5,733 nt of DNA from DATDRS01 sp035291605. Its GTDB lineage: Bacteria > Chloroflexota > Anaerolineae > Anaerolineales > UBA6663. A program made the translations under genes and the position numbers. The notes below the pieces were generated by a model. It was not told where the DNA came from, searched no databases, and was given only the letters and a program-made list of their open reading frames with translations. Of this stretch, positions 1 to 5,300 are shown piece after piece (within the stretch, counting starts at the first letter, position 1; every line of letters begins with the position of its first letter). Location: assembly GCA_035291605.1 (NCBI GenBank), contig DATDRS010000136.1, positions 1 to 5,733 on the forward strand. The letters run 5' to 3'.

Positions 1-2320
1 GAAGGGGGCCGGAAGGGGAGAGGGCCGCGCTGGTGAGGAGGATGGAGTTGTCGAGAGGAACGTAGCGGGATTGGGGGTTCGGGATGAGTAATTGGAGATT
101 AGAGATGGTCAGGGGTTGGCCGGGTGTGAAGTCGTGGGCCGTGGTGAGATAGCCGGGGCCGGTCGGGAGCGCAAGGGGCGCGTCGAGGACAGTCGCCGTC
201 GCGGGTTGAGGGCCGAGTTTCCAGTGCAAATACAGGCGCGGCGAGTCGGGCAGAGTGCGATCAACGTCGTAGCCGACGAGCGTCGCGCCGGAGGTGGCGC
301 GAGAGAGCGGGTGCAGCGTGACCGGAGGCGTAGAGCGTGCGGTGATCGTAATGGCCGTGAGCCGGGCTTCGGCGAGGCGCGTCCCATCCGGCAGGTACGC
401 GCCGGCGACGAGGGCGTAGTCGCCAGGAGGGGTATCGGGACGCAAAACAATGGGATAGCGGTCGAGCAAGACTTCACCGGGGACGTAGCGCGAGCTGGGA
501 TGCGCCACATCCTTTTGGCCGTAGAGCAGCCCGTCGGGGCCGATGATTTGAACGAAGAAACTGATGGCGTGCGGCCGAGCATTGGGGCGAAGCCGCCATG
601 CGGCGGTTAAGTCAACGGATTGAACGGATGAAACGGATTGAGATGATGCAAGATGGTAGCCGAGAAATTCCCAGTCGCCGAAGGTTCGAGCGCCAGTGAG
701 GCCTTCCGGTGGTGTCAACAATGGCTCGGCGCGAACCTGCCAGGCAGGGCCAAGCGGAATGAAGCGATAAGGCAGGGCGGCGAACTCCTGGGCATAAAAA
801 CTGGTGACGATGACCGGACGCCGGGGCAGAGCCGCGTTGATCTCCGCTGCCCAATCGTCGGCCAGCGAAGCGGTGCGCGGGTAGACATATTTCACCTCCA
901 CGTCGGGGCGCTGGCCCTCGACTGTTTGCAGATACCACAGCGGCGTAGCCCAGTGCCACGAGGCGAGGATGACTGCGTTGGGCGGCGCGCTGGTGAGGAG
1001 CGACTGCGCATAATCACGTGTTGAAGCGTCCTGCGCCAGCGTGAGGTAGGAGGGGAAGGTGGCGTTGAACTGAAGCGCGATGGGAAGCGCGGCGAGGAGG
1101 CCGGTGAGGAGGCGGGGGAGCAAGGAGGTAGGGGTGATTGGGTGGTCGGGTAGTTGGGTGGTTGGGGCTGGAGAAAGGGCTTTTTTCCCCTTTGTGCTCT
1201 TTGTGGTGAACAGGCGCAGGAAGCGGAACAGTTCGGCGAAGGCATAGCCGAGGAGGGCAGCCAGGAACACGTAGGCGGGCAGGAGGTACTCGACGGTCTG
1301 CGGGGACTTATAGGTCATGGAGATGAAGGTGTGAACCGCGAAGGCGGCGAGGAGGACGCCGGACTGGCGATCACGCCAGAGGACCGCGAGGCCGCCGAAA
1401 GCAGTCAACACCAGCAGGGGCCAGACAAACTGGAAGGTCAGGATGTTGCCGAAGATGAGGAGGCGGTCGGGCAGGTCTTTCAGATTGGCAAAGAAAAATA
1501 TGTCGCCCCTGAAGCCAGCGGCGAGGATGTGTTCGAGCAAACCGTTCACGGTAGCGATGCGCGGCGGCGCGCCGAATGCCCCTGCGCGTAACGGGAAGTA
1601 AAGCCAGGCGAGGAAAGGCAGCAGACCGCCTAGAAGCGGCCACGGCCGGCGCAGGATGGATGGGTTGAGCCAGAGCGTGTAGAGGCCGAGGATAGCCGCG
1701 ACGAAGATGAGTGAGCCGTGATGCGAGACGCCGAGGCCGAGGGTGAGGAAGATGAGGCCCAGGTTCCAAGAGTCAAATTTCGACGAAGCGGGGGAGCGAG
1801 GGAGCGGGGGAGCGGAGGGGTGTGGAGCGTGGAGCGTGAGGCGCAGGCGGTATTGGGTGATGAGGTCGAGGGCGAGCGCCGTGGCGAACGCGGTGAGCAT
1901 GCGCACGTTGGCGGTCGTGGCCTGCGCCCAGAAGGTCGTGGAGAAGCCGAGCGCGAGCGCCGAACTGATGCCGGCCAGCCGTGATTGCGTGAGGCGCTGA
2001 ACAGCGCGGCTGAGAAAGACGAGCGTGAGCGACGCCGTGACGGCCGAGAGGAAGTTGATGGCGGCGGCGGGCGCGACGGCAGCCGCCGAGAACAGCAGAC
2101 GCGTGGCGAGCCAGCTGAGGAGGGTGTAGAGCGCGAAACCAGGCGGGTGCGCCACGCCGAGCGCCGCGCCGACGACCTGAAACTCGCCCCCGTCCGCTGG
2201 GAGGATGTCTTTGGAAAGAGTGAGGCTGTAGAGCAGAAGGGAGAAGAGCCCAAATCCCAAGTCCCAAACCCCAAAGGAGGAGGGCTTATGCCTTATACCT
2301 GGAGCCTTAGGACCTGTCAT
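1..2320 (-). CDS. DUF2723 (TMEM260-like) GT-C membrane glycosyltransferase, C-terminus cut by window edge
   Basis: A single minus-strand frame is open from an ATG at 2320 to base 1 (773 complete codons, no stop), so the end lies outside the window. The first periplasmic loop carries the family signature: D43-G-G-E46-F, then H58-P-P-G61. Further family-like blocks are FWAQATTANV (130-139), LGLGVSHHG (194-202) and YFPLRAGAFGAPP (241-253). I estimate 10-11 membrane helices between residues 18 and 417. The extracytoplasmic part follows: a region around NAVILASWHWATPLWYLQ (448-465), then two beta-sandwich-like modules opening at FLGYHL (552-557) and LVGYDV (681-686). In GT-C enzymes of this kind, sugar is transferred from a polyprenyl-phosphate donor outside the membrane; the acceptor here is unknown. 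The ATG overlaps the upstream stop (ATGA) and has no Shine-Dalgarno, implying coupled translation. Where many relatives as I recall them read AEVY, this protein reads ANVR (137-140). At least six periodic repeats are embedded in frame. Family assignment is firm; substrate is not. Confidence 0.9.
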   Translation of the reverse strand, partial: MTGPKAPGIRHKPSSFGVWDLGFGLFSLLLYSLTLSKDILPADGGEFQVVGAALGVAHPPGFALYTLLSWLATRLLFSAAAVAPAAAINFLSAVTASLTLVFLSRAVQRLTQSRLAGISSALALGFSTTFWAQATTANVRMLTAFATALALDLITQYRLRLTLHAPHPSAPPLPRSPASSKFDSWNLGLIFLTLGLGVSHHGSLIFVAAILGLYTLWLNPSILRRPWPLLGGLLPFLAWLYFPLRAGAFGAPPRIATVNGLLEHILAAGFRGDIFFFANLKDLPDRLLIFGNILTFQFVWPLLVLTAFGGLAVLWRDRQSGVLLAAFAVHTFISMTYKSPQTVEYLLPAYVFLAALLGYAFAELFRFLRLFTTKSTKGKKALSPAPTTQLPDHPITPTSLLPRLLTGLLAALPIALQFNATFPSYLTLAQDASTRDYAQSLLTSAPPNAVILASWHWATPLWYLQTVEGQRPDVEVKYVYPRTASLADDWAAEINAALPRRPVIVTSFYAQEFAALPYRFIPLGPAWQVRAEPLLTPPEGLTGARTFGDWEFLGYHLASSQSVSSVQSVDLTAAWRLRPNARPHAISFFVQIIGPDGLLYGQKDVAHPSSRYVPGEVLLDRYPIVLRPDTPPGDYALVAGAYLPDGTRLAEARLTAITITARSTPPVTLHPLSRATSGATLVGYDVDRTLPDSPRLYLHWKLGPQPATATVLDAPLALPTGPGYLTTAHDFTPGQPLTISNLQLLIPNPQSRYVPLDNSILLTSAALSPSGPL
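64..106 (-). repeat. Degenerate AATTGGAGATTAGAGAT-type repeat coding residues 739-753
   Basis: On the plus strand gggattgggggttcggga is followed by gtaattggagattagaga, resembling degenerate GATTGG/GAGATT simple arrays. It codes ISNLQLLIPNPQSRY in the second beta-sandwich module. This is the weakest of the six in-gene examples. Confidence 0.4.
614..640 (-). repeat. Three tandem 9-bp AACGGATTG units coding residues 561-569
   Basis: The plus strand has aacggattg, aacggatga and aacggattg exactly end to end. The 9-base period keeps the frame and codes QSV-SSV-QSV between the first and second strands of the first C-terminal beta-sandwich module. TCAACGGATT-type arrays are another familiar environmental short repeat. 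Confidence 0.75.
1131..1167 (-). repeat. GGGTGATTGGGTGGTCGGGTA-type repeat coding residues 385-397
   Basis: On the plus strand ggtgattg, ggtggtcg, ggtagttg and ggtggttg are four successive variants of an 8-base unit. On the coding strand it gives a proline/threonine-rich stretch (TTQLPDHPITP) in the polar linker between the helix ending near 370 and the one starting near 402. Confidence 0.7.
1181..1210 (-). repeat. CACAAAGAGCACAAAGG-type repeat coding residues 371-380
   Basis: The coding strand reads TTCACCACAAAGAGCACAAA followed by GGGGAAAAAA, giving FTTKSTKGKK. ACCACAAAG/GCACAAAG words are a widespread short-repeat type in environmental bacterial genomes, as I recall. It lies a few bases from the GGGTGATTG repeat (1131-1167), so two repeat types make up one linker. 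Confidence 0.65.
1788..1838 (-). repeat. G-rich GGGGGAGCGA repeat coding residues 161-178
   Basis: The plus strand reads gcgggggagcgagggagc and continues in the same style into ggagcgtggagcgtg. The coding strand is therefore almost free of G in places and gives a proline/serine/histidine-rich stretch (HAPHPSAPPLPRSPA). This low-complexity segment sits in a predicted loop between two membrane helices of the DUF2723 protein. Confidence 0.65.
2249..2275 (-). repeat. GGGTTTGGGACTTGGG-type repeat coding residues 16-24
   Basis: On the minus strand TTTGGGG, TTTGGGA, CTTGGGA and TTTGGG follow in a period of about 7 bases. It codes FGVWDLGFG, in the N-terminal tail at the beginning of the first membrane helix of the DUF2723 protein. 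The motif is present in a related form before galE. Confidence 0.65.
2317..2320 (-). promoter_or_regulatory. ATGA start/stop overlap, GT4 gene to DUF2723 gene
   Basis: The ATG of the DUF2723 gene (2320-2318) overlaps the TGA of the GT4 gene (2319-2317). The preceding bases, GCCGCCGCTAA, contain no Shine-Dalgarno, which supports translational coupling and fixes the start of the membrane enzyme. Confidence 0.8.
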
Positions 2321-3468
2321 TTAGCGGCGGCTTCATATGCGGCCAGGGTTTCGCGCGCGGTTTTTTCCCAGGAAAACTGCCGGGCTTGCGCCAAGCCGCG
2401 CTGCCGCAGGTCGTCGCTCACGCTGGGTTCGACGATACAGGTGATGATGGCTGCGCCGAACGTGCGCGTGTCGTCGGGGGGGAGGAGGTAGCCCGCGTTG
2501 CCGACGACCTCGGGCAGCGAGCCGCCGTTGCCGCACACGACCGGGACGCCGCACGCCATCGCCTCCAGCGGCGGCAGGCCGAAGCCCTCGTAACGTGAAG
2601 GATAGACGAACACGGCTGCGCCGCGATAGAGCGCGGGCTTGTCCGCCTCGTCTACCGGGCCGATGAACTTTACCGTTTCCGCGATGTCCAGTTCTTGCGC
2701 GAGGCGCGGATAGTCCTCGAACAGGAGTCCACCGGAACGCCTATTAGGGTCGGGCGTCGGGAGTCGGCCGCCGAGCACGAGCGGGTAGCCCTCCCCGATG
2801 GAGCTCGCCGCCCACGTCCAGGCCGAGAGCAAGGCGCGGATGTTTTTGCGCGCGTCGAAGCCGCCGAGGTACAGCACGTAGCCCTCGCCCAGGTTGTATT
2901 TTTGCCTCACGGCCTCGTCAAGCAGAAATTTGCTCTCGGGCGTATAGCGTGCGTCGGCGGCGAGGTAGATGGCGCGGACCTTCGCTTCGGGCAGGCCGAG
3001 GCGCCTGAGGATGTCCTGTCGCGAGACCTCGGAGTCGGCCAGCGCCAGCGAGACGCCCTGGGTGGCGGCGGAGACAAGCGCGGTGTAGAGGCGCACCCGC
3101 CAGTCGCCGCGATATTCCGGCAGGAGCAGGGGGATGAGGTCGTGAATGGTGACGACGAGGGGGACGGGCGACGAGAGCGGCGGGGCCCAGTGCGGGACGT
3201 GGGCCAGGTCGGCGTTGAGGGCGCGGCAGGCCTGCGGGAAGAGGCTCTGCTCAAAGCGGACTTTGGCGAGGTTCGACGCGCCGCAGCGGGCCGGGTGAAT
3301 TTTGCAGCCCTCCGGTAGGAGCGGCAGTTGAGCCGGCTCCGGCGTGACCACATGGTACTCGTGCTCCGGGCTAATACGGGGCAGCCATTCCAACAGGGCG
3401 CGGAGATATTGACCGGTTCCCGTGTGCGGGTTGTGCGCGAGGAACCATCCATTGAGGGCGATGCGCAT
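2317..3468 (-). CDS. GT-B glycosyltransferase, family 4 (group 1)
   Basis: A complete 383-residue protein of normal length for retaining GT4 enzymes, which transfer a sugar from a nucleotide or UDP/GDP-sugar donor to a lipid- or polymer-linked glycan on the cytoplasmic side. The N-terminal Rossmann half begins MRIALNGWF with a glycine-rich acceptor loop GTGQ (17-20) and includes DLAHVPHW (87-94) and TIHDLIPLLLP (107-117). The C-terminal donor half starts near YVLYLGGFDARKNI (197-210). It contains the donor-site EX7E motif, E294-GFGLPPL-E302, followed by AMACGVPVV (303-311) and GSLPEVVG (316-323). There is no signal peptide or membrane segment. The start overlaps the stop of the J-domain gene (TGATG), and the stop overlaps the DUF2723 start (ATGA), so it is the middle gene of a coupled trio. 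A short period-7 repeat codes for residues around 234-241, in a loop. Donor and acceptor cannot be told from sequence; mannosyl- or glucosyltransfer in surface-polysaccharide synthesis is a reasonable inference. Confidence 0.93.
   Translation of the reverse strand: MRIALNGWFLAHNPHTGTGQYLRALLEWLPRISPEHEYHVVTPEPAQLPLLPEGCKIHPARCGASNLAKVRFEQSLFPQACRALNADLAHVPHWAPPLSSPVPLVVTIHDLIPLLLPEYRGDWRVRLYTALVSAATQGVSLALADSEVSRQDILRRLGLPEAKVRAIYLAADARYTPESKFLLDEAVRQKYNLGEGYVLYLGGFDARKNIRALLSAWTWAASSIGEGYPLVLGGRLPTPDPNRRSGGLLFEDYPRLAQELDIAETVKFIGPVDEADKPALYRGAAVFVYPSRYEGFGLPPLEAMACGVPVVCGNGGSLPEVVGNAGYLLPPDDTRTFGAAIITCIVEPSVSDDLRQRGLAQARQFSWEKTARETLAAYEAAAK
2747..2767 (-). repeat. Short period-7 GTCGGGC/GTCGGGA repeat in the GT4 gene
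   Basis: The plus strand shows gtcgggc, gtcggga and gtcgg in sequence, coding roughly residues 234-241 (GRLPTPDP) of the GT4 enzyme. It lies in a loop of the donor domain where length varies between relatives. It is short enough to be chance. Confidence 0.4.
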
Positions 3469-3470
3469 CA
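3466..3470 (-). promoter_or_regulatory. TGATG stop/start overlap, J-domain gene to GT4 gene
   Basis: The TGA of the J-domain gene (3470-3468) shares its final A with the ATG of the GT4 gene (3468-3466). Only a weak GAG-like purine stretch precedes it, so the GT4 enzyme is probably made by ribosomes re-initiating after the J-domain protein. Confidence 0.8.
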
Positions 3471-3995
3471 GTTTCTCAGGGATTGCGTCAGGCTGGTGAG
3501 GAAAGAGGCGATGGAGATCACCACGAGGCCGGTGATGAACAGGCTGCCCACGCAGCGCCCGAAGCTGGCCAGCACCATAAGCGGGCTGTCAGGATCGCCC
3601 TGCACGGTGGACAGGGCAAACATGGCGATGAGGGCCATGATCAGCAGGCAGACCAGCATGACCCAGACGAAGAACCAGACCCCCGACAGGCGGCGCCGGC
3701 GGCGAGGAGTGTAAACCGGCGGCGGGTCGGGCGGGAGGTGGACCTCGCGCCGGGCGCGCCACATGGCTTTTTGCATCTCCAGGCGCACTTTGTCGTCGTA
3801 TTCGGCGCGGCGGCGTGCGTCGAGCAGGAGGTCGCGCGCCGCGTTGAGCTGCTTCATTTGCTCGGAGGCCGAGGCGCGTTTGTCGGGCGGCTGGCGGTCG
3901 GGATGGATTTCGGCGGCGCGGCGGCGGTAGGCCGCGCGGATTTCGTCCGGGGTGGCAGTCAGCGAGACGCCGAGGAGGTAGTAAGGGTCGAGCAT
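3468..3995 (-). CDS. J-domain protein with two C-terminal transmembrane segments
   Basis: A 175-residue protein with an N-terminal J domain (about 3-69). The HPD tripeptide that stimulates DnaK ATPase is intact at 31-33, preceded by helix II (EIRAAYRRRAAEI, 18-30) and followed by a helix III region ending ARDLLLDARRRAEYD (53-67). A charged and then proline-rich linker (70-97) leads to five consecutive arginines (98-102). Two hydrophobic segments follow, about 106-129 and 145-168. The positive-inside rule puts the J domain in the cytoplasm and makes the protein a membrane-anchored Hsp40 of the simple, DnaJ-like-only type; there is no G/F region, zinc finger or client-binding domain. The ATG at 3995 is chosen because the J domain starts immediately after it; no strong Shine-Dalgarno is visible. 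Its TGA overlaps the next ATG by one base, so it heads the glycosyltransferase operon. A role recruiting DnaK to a membrane glycan machinery is inference; it could simply be a general co-chaperone. Confidence 0.92.
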   Translation of the reverse strand: MLDPYYLLGVSLTATPDEIRAAYRRRAAEIHPDRQPPDKRASASEQMKQLNAARDLLLDARRRAEYDDKVRLEMQKAMWRARREVHLPPDPPPVYTPRRRRRLSGVWFFVWVMLVCLLIMALIAMFALSTVQGDPDSPLMVLASFGRCVGSLFITGLVVISIASFLTSLTQSLRN

Positions 3996-4006
3996 GAGCC
4001 GTAGGA

Positions 4007-4021
4007 GCGGATGGTATCCGC
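4007..4021 (-). promoter_or_regulatory. Small hairpin in the leader of the J-domain gene
   Basis: A perfect 6-bp stem with a 3-base loop, gcggat-ggt-atccgc, ends 11 bases before the ATG of the J-domain gene in the minus-strand sense. Its position just upstream of the ribosome-binding window means it could influence initiation, but it overlaps CGGAT-type repeated words and may be just a fragment of a simple repeat. Confidence 0.25.
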
Positions 4022-4064
4022 GATGATCCGTGTCTATCGCAGACGCAGGGGTGAATCTCGCATC

Positions 4065-4174
4065 CCCTTCGGCGTTGCTCAGGGCAGGCTTCGACTACGC
4101 GCCACGCACGCTTCGCGCGAGCGGAGCGAAGCGTAGTCGAGGAATGCGGCGCCCCTCTGAGCGAAGCCGAAGGG
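4065..4174. repeat. Nested inverted repeat, about 110 bp
   Basis: The outer arms are 4065-4082 (cccttcggcgttgctcag) and 4157-4174 (ctgagcgaagccgaaggg), complementary at 16 of 18 positions. Second arms are 4089-4100 (cttcgactacgc) and 4131-4142 (gcgtagtcgagg), complementary at 11 of 12. An alternative inner stem pairs 4110-4116 (gcttcgc) with 4126-4132 (gcgaagc). The CTTCGACTACGC and CTTCGGCTTCGCTCAG words resemble short dispersed palindromic repeats I have seen in Chloroflexota-like genomes, so this is probably a small non-autonomous repeat element and not a gene-specific regulator. As RNA it would fold into a long hairpin between galE and the downstream operon and could weaken read-through. 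Confidence 0.75.
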
Positions 4175-4183
4175 TCAGGACGC

Positions 4184-4217
4184 TTGCGCCCCCGAGTTGA
4201 AATACATCTGGGCGCAA
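4184..4217 (-). terminator. Hairpin just after galE, possible weak terminator
   Basis: A perfect 8-bp inverted repeat, ttgcgccc (4184-4191) and gggcgcaa (4210-4217), with an 18-base loop, begins 7 bases past the galE stop codon. Position favours a role in ending or protecting the galE transcript. It lacks a following U tract on the minus strand, so it is not a classical intrinsic terminator; any termination would be Rho-dependent or helped by the adjacent larger inverted repeat. Confidence 0.3.
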
Positions 4218-4224
4218 CCTGTTC

Positions 4225-5199
4225 TTACACATAACCGTTCGGGTGTGCTTTATGCCACTCCCAGGCGGAGGCGACGATGTCCGTCAGGGATGGGTGGCGC
4301 GGGACCCAGCCAAGTTCGCGGCGAATCTTTTCGGATGAGGCCACGAGGCGGGGCGCATCGCCGGGGCGGCGGGGGTGCGTCTCCGCCGGGATGGGGCAGC
4401 CCGTGACCTCGCGCGCGACCTCGATCACTTCCTTAACCGAGTAGCCCGCTCCGTTGCCGAGATTGTAGACCAGAGCGGGGCGTTCGGCCAATGCGTCGAG
4501 CGCGAGCAGGTGCGCCGAGACGAGGTCGGCGATGTGGATGTAGTCACGGATGCACGTGCCGTCGGGCGTGGGATAGTCGTCGCCGTAGATGCTGGCGGAA
4601 GCCCGCTGGCCGAGCGCGACCTGCAAAACGCGCGGGATGAGGTGGCTTTCCGGCTGATGGCCCTCGCCCCGGCCGGGGAGCGCGCCCGCGGCGTTGAAAT
4701 AGCGCAGGGTGGCGTAACGCAGGCCGTGGATTTGCGCGTACCACACGAGCATTTGCTCGATCATGAGTTTGGTCTGGCCGTACACGTTCGCCGGGGCGAT
4801 AGCCGCGTCTTCGCTCAACGGCTGGTCGCTGCTCGCGTAGACGGCCGCGGTGGAGGAGAGCACGAAGCGTTTGACCCCGTGCTGCACGGAGGCCTCGATG
4901 ACATTATTCGAGTAAGCGGCGTTGACGCGGAAGTACAGCCCGGGGTCCTGCATGCTCTCGCCGGCTTCGATGAGCGCGGCGAAGTGCATCACGGCGTCGT
5001 ACTTTTCCGCCGCGAACGCTTCCCTGAGCGCGGTCTGGTCGCCGATGTCGCCGTGGGCGAAGCGCGCGCCCTCCGGCACGGCCTGCCGGTGGCCGCGCGA
5101 GAGGTTGTCGAGGACGGTGACGGCGTGCCCGGCCTCCAGCAGCATTTGGGCGCAGGCTGAGCCGAGGTAGCCTGCGCCGCCGGTAATCAAGAGGTTCAT
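4225..5199 (-). CDS. galE: UDP-glucose 4-epimerase
   Basis: A complete 324-residue extended short-chain dehydrogenase/reductase. It interconverts UDP-glucose and UDP-galactose through a bound NAD+ in the cytoplasm, linking galactose use to glycan precursor supply. The NAD+ loop GGAGYLG is at 7-13, DNLSRG at 31-36, and HFAALIEAGES at 72-82. The catalytic set is SST (115-117) with Y140-GQT-K144. The substrate half includes RYFNAAGA (166-173), the GalE-typical YPTPDGTCIRDYIHI (209-223), YNLGNG (245-250) and RRPGDAPRLVASS (277-289). ATG 5199 is preferred over an in-frame ATG 19 codons upstream: the earlier start would add a stretch encoded by a simple repeat before the beta strand MNLLITGG. Only a weak GGA lies before the start. 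By alignment memory the residue matching the E. coli gate tyrosine 299 is Leu285, leaving N-acetylated substrates possible but unproven. The gene lies 101 bp after the helicase stop and 229 bp before the J-domain gene. Confidence 0.95.
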   Translation of the reverse strand: MNLLITGGAGYLGSACAQMLLEAGHAVTVLDNLSRGHRQAVPEGARFAHGDIGDQTALREAFAAEKYDAVMHFAALIEAGESMQDPGLYFRVNAAYSNNVIEASVQHGVKRFVLSSTAAVYASSDQPLSEDAAIAPANVYGQTKLMIEQMLVWYAQIHGLRYATLRYFNAAGALPGRGEGHQPESHLIPRVLQVALGQRASASIYGDDYPTPDGTCIRDYIHIADLVSAHLLALDALAERPALVYNLGNGAGYSVKEVIEVAREVTGCPIPAETHPRRPGDAPRLVASSEKIRRELGWVPRHPSLTDIVASAWEWHKAHPNGYV

Positions 5200-5229
5200 A
5201 AGTTCCAAAGCCCAATGACCAAAACCCAA
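5200..5229 (-). repeat. TTGGG/TTTGG-type simple repeat before galE
   Basis: Read on the minus strand this is an irregular run of TTGGG, TTTTGG, CATTGGG, CTTTGG and AACTT units, ending at the galE ATG. It is of the same style as the repeat coding the start of the DUF2723 protein (2249-2275), which shows that this repeat type occupies both noncoding and coding sites here. It would encode LGFGHW-like residues if the earlier galE ATG were used. Confidence 0.6.
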
Positions 5230-5300
5230 GCAGCATACCAGCCCAGTTGCTGGCACGCGGCCTGCGCTCTCTCAATCTCAGAAAAGAGTTTTGCTGAAAC
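5200..5300. other. Helicase-galE gap with simple repeat and small stems
   Basis: This 101-bp gap holds a CCAAA/CCCAA-type periodic repeat directly against the galE start (5200-5229), a 5-bp stem ccagc/gctgg (5238-5253), and an imperfect A/T-rich palindrome just past the helicase stop (within 5275-5300). On the minus strand TGGTATGCT (5240-5232) resembles an extended -10 element about 33 bases before the galE ATG, but no matching -35 is present, so a galE promoter here is only possible. Confidence 0.4.

Larger units (their letters stand above)
3996..4224. other. 229-bp intergenic region rich in inverted repeats
   Basis: This gap separates the galE stop from the J-domain start. No reading frame in it looks coding. 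It holds three separate inverted repeats (4184-4217, 4065-4174 and 4007-4021, in order of minus-strand transcription). It should contain any promoter for the three-gene operon, but I see no convincing -35/-10 pair on the minus strand and no AGGAGG-like site before the ATG at 3995. The part nearest the J-domain gene also has repeated CGGAT/ATCCGC units of a simple-repeat style. Confidence 0.75.

Noticed and set aside
92..610. Plus-strand open frame of 172 codons, rich in Arg and Gly
   Set aside because: It lies entirely antisense to the DUF2723 gene, has no domain-like pattern, and is explained by GC-rich codon bias on the other strand.
614..640. Tandem units as a CRISPR array or iteron set
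   Set aside because: Units are 9 bp without spacers and lie inside a coding frame; nothing nearby suggests Cas or replication initiator genes.
26..1000. Identical 15-mer cgcgctggtgaggag at 26-40 and 986-1000
   Set aside because: Both copies code LLTSA in the same gene with preferred codons, and flanks do not match, so coincidence or codon bias is sufficient.
1630..2274. Minus-strand frame of 214 codons, rich in Ser/Arg/Pro
   Set aside because: It is a shifted phase of the DUF2723 gene. The frame from 2320 carries the hydrophobic helices and family motifs; this one is low-complexity Ser/Arg.
1..2320. Frameshifted or broken DUF2723 gene, suggested by scattered partial frames
   Set aside because: Reading the minus strand from 2320 gives one uninterrupted frame to base 1, with the repeats in frame.
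4375..5160. Plus-strand open frame of 261 codons opposite galE
   Set aside because: Full antisense overlap with a gene whose every GalE motif is intact; the composition is that of a shadow frame.
5232..5240. Extended -10-like TGGTATGCT on the minus strand before galE
   Set aside because: Only 4 of 6 consensus bases in the hexamer and no -35 at normal spacing; kept only as a remark in the gap entry.
5200..5256. Earlier in-frame start for galE at 5256
   Set aside because: It would add 19 residues, partly from a simple repeat, before the NAD-binding strand that normally begins the protein.
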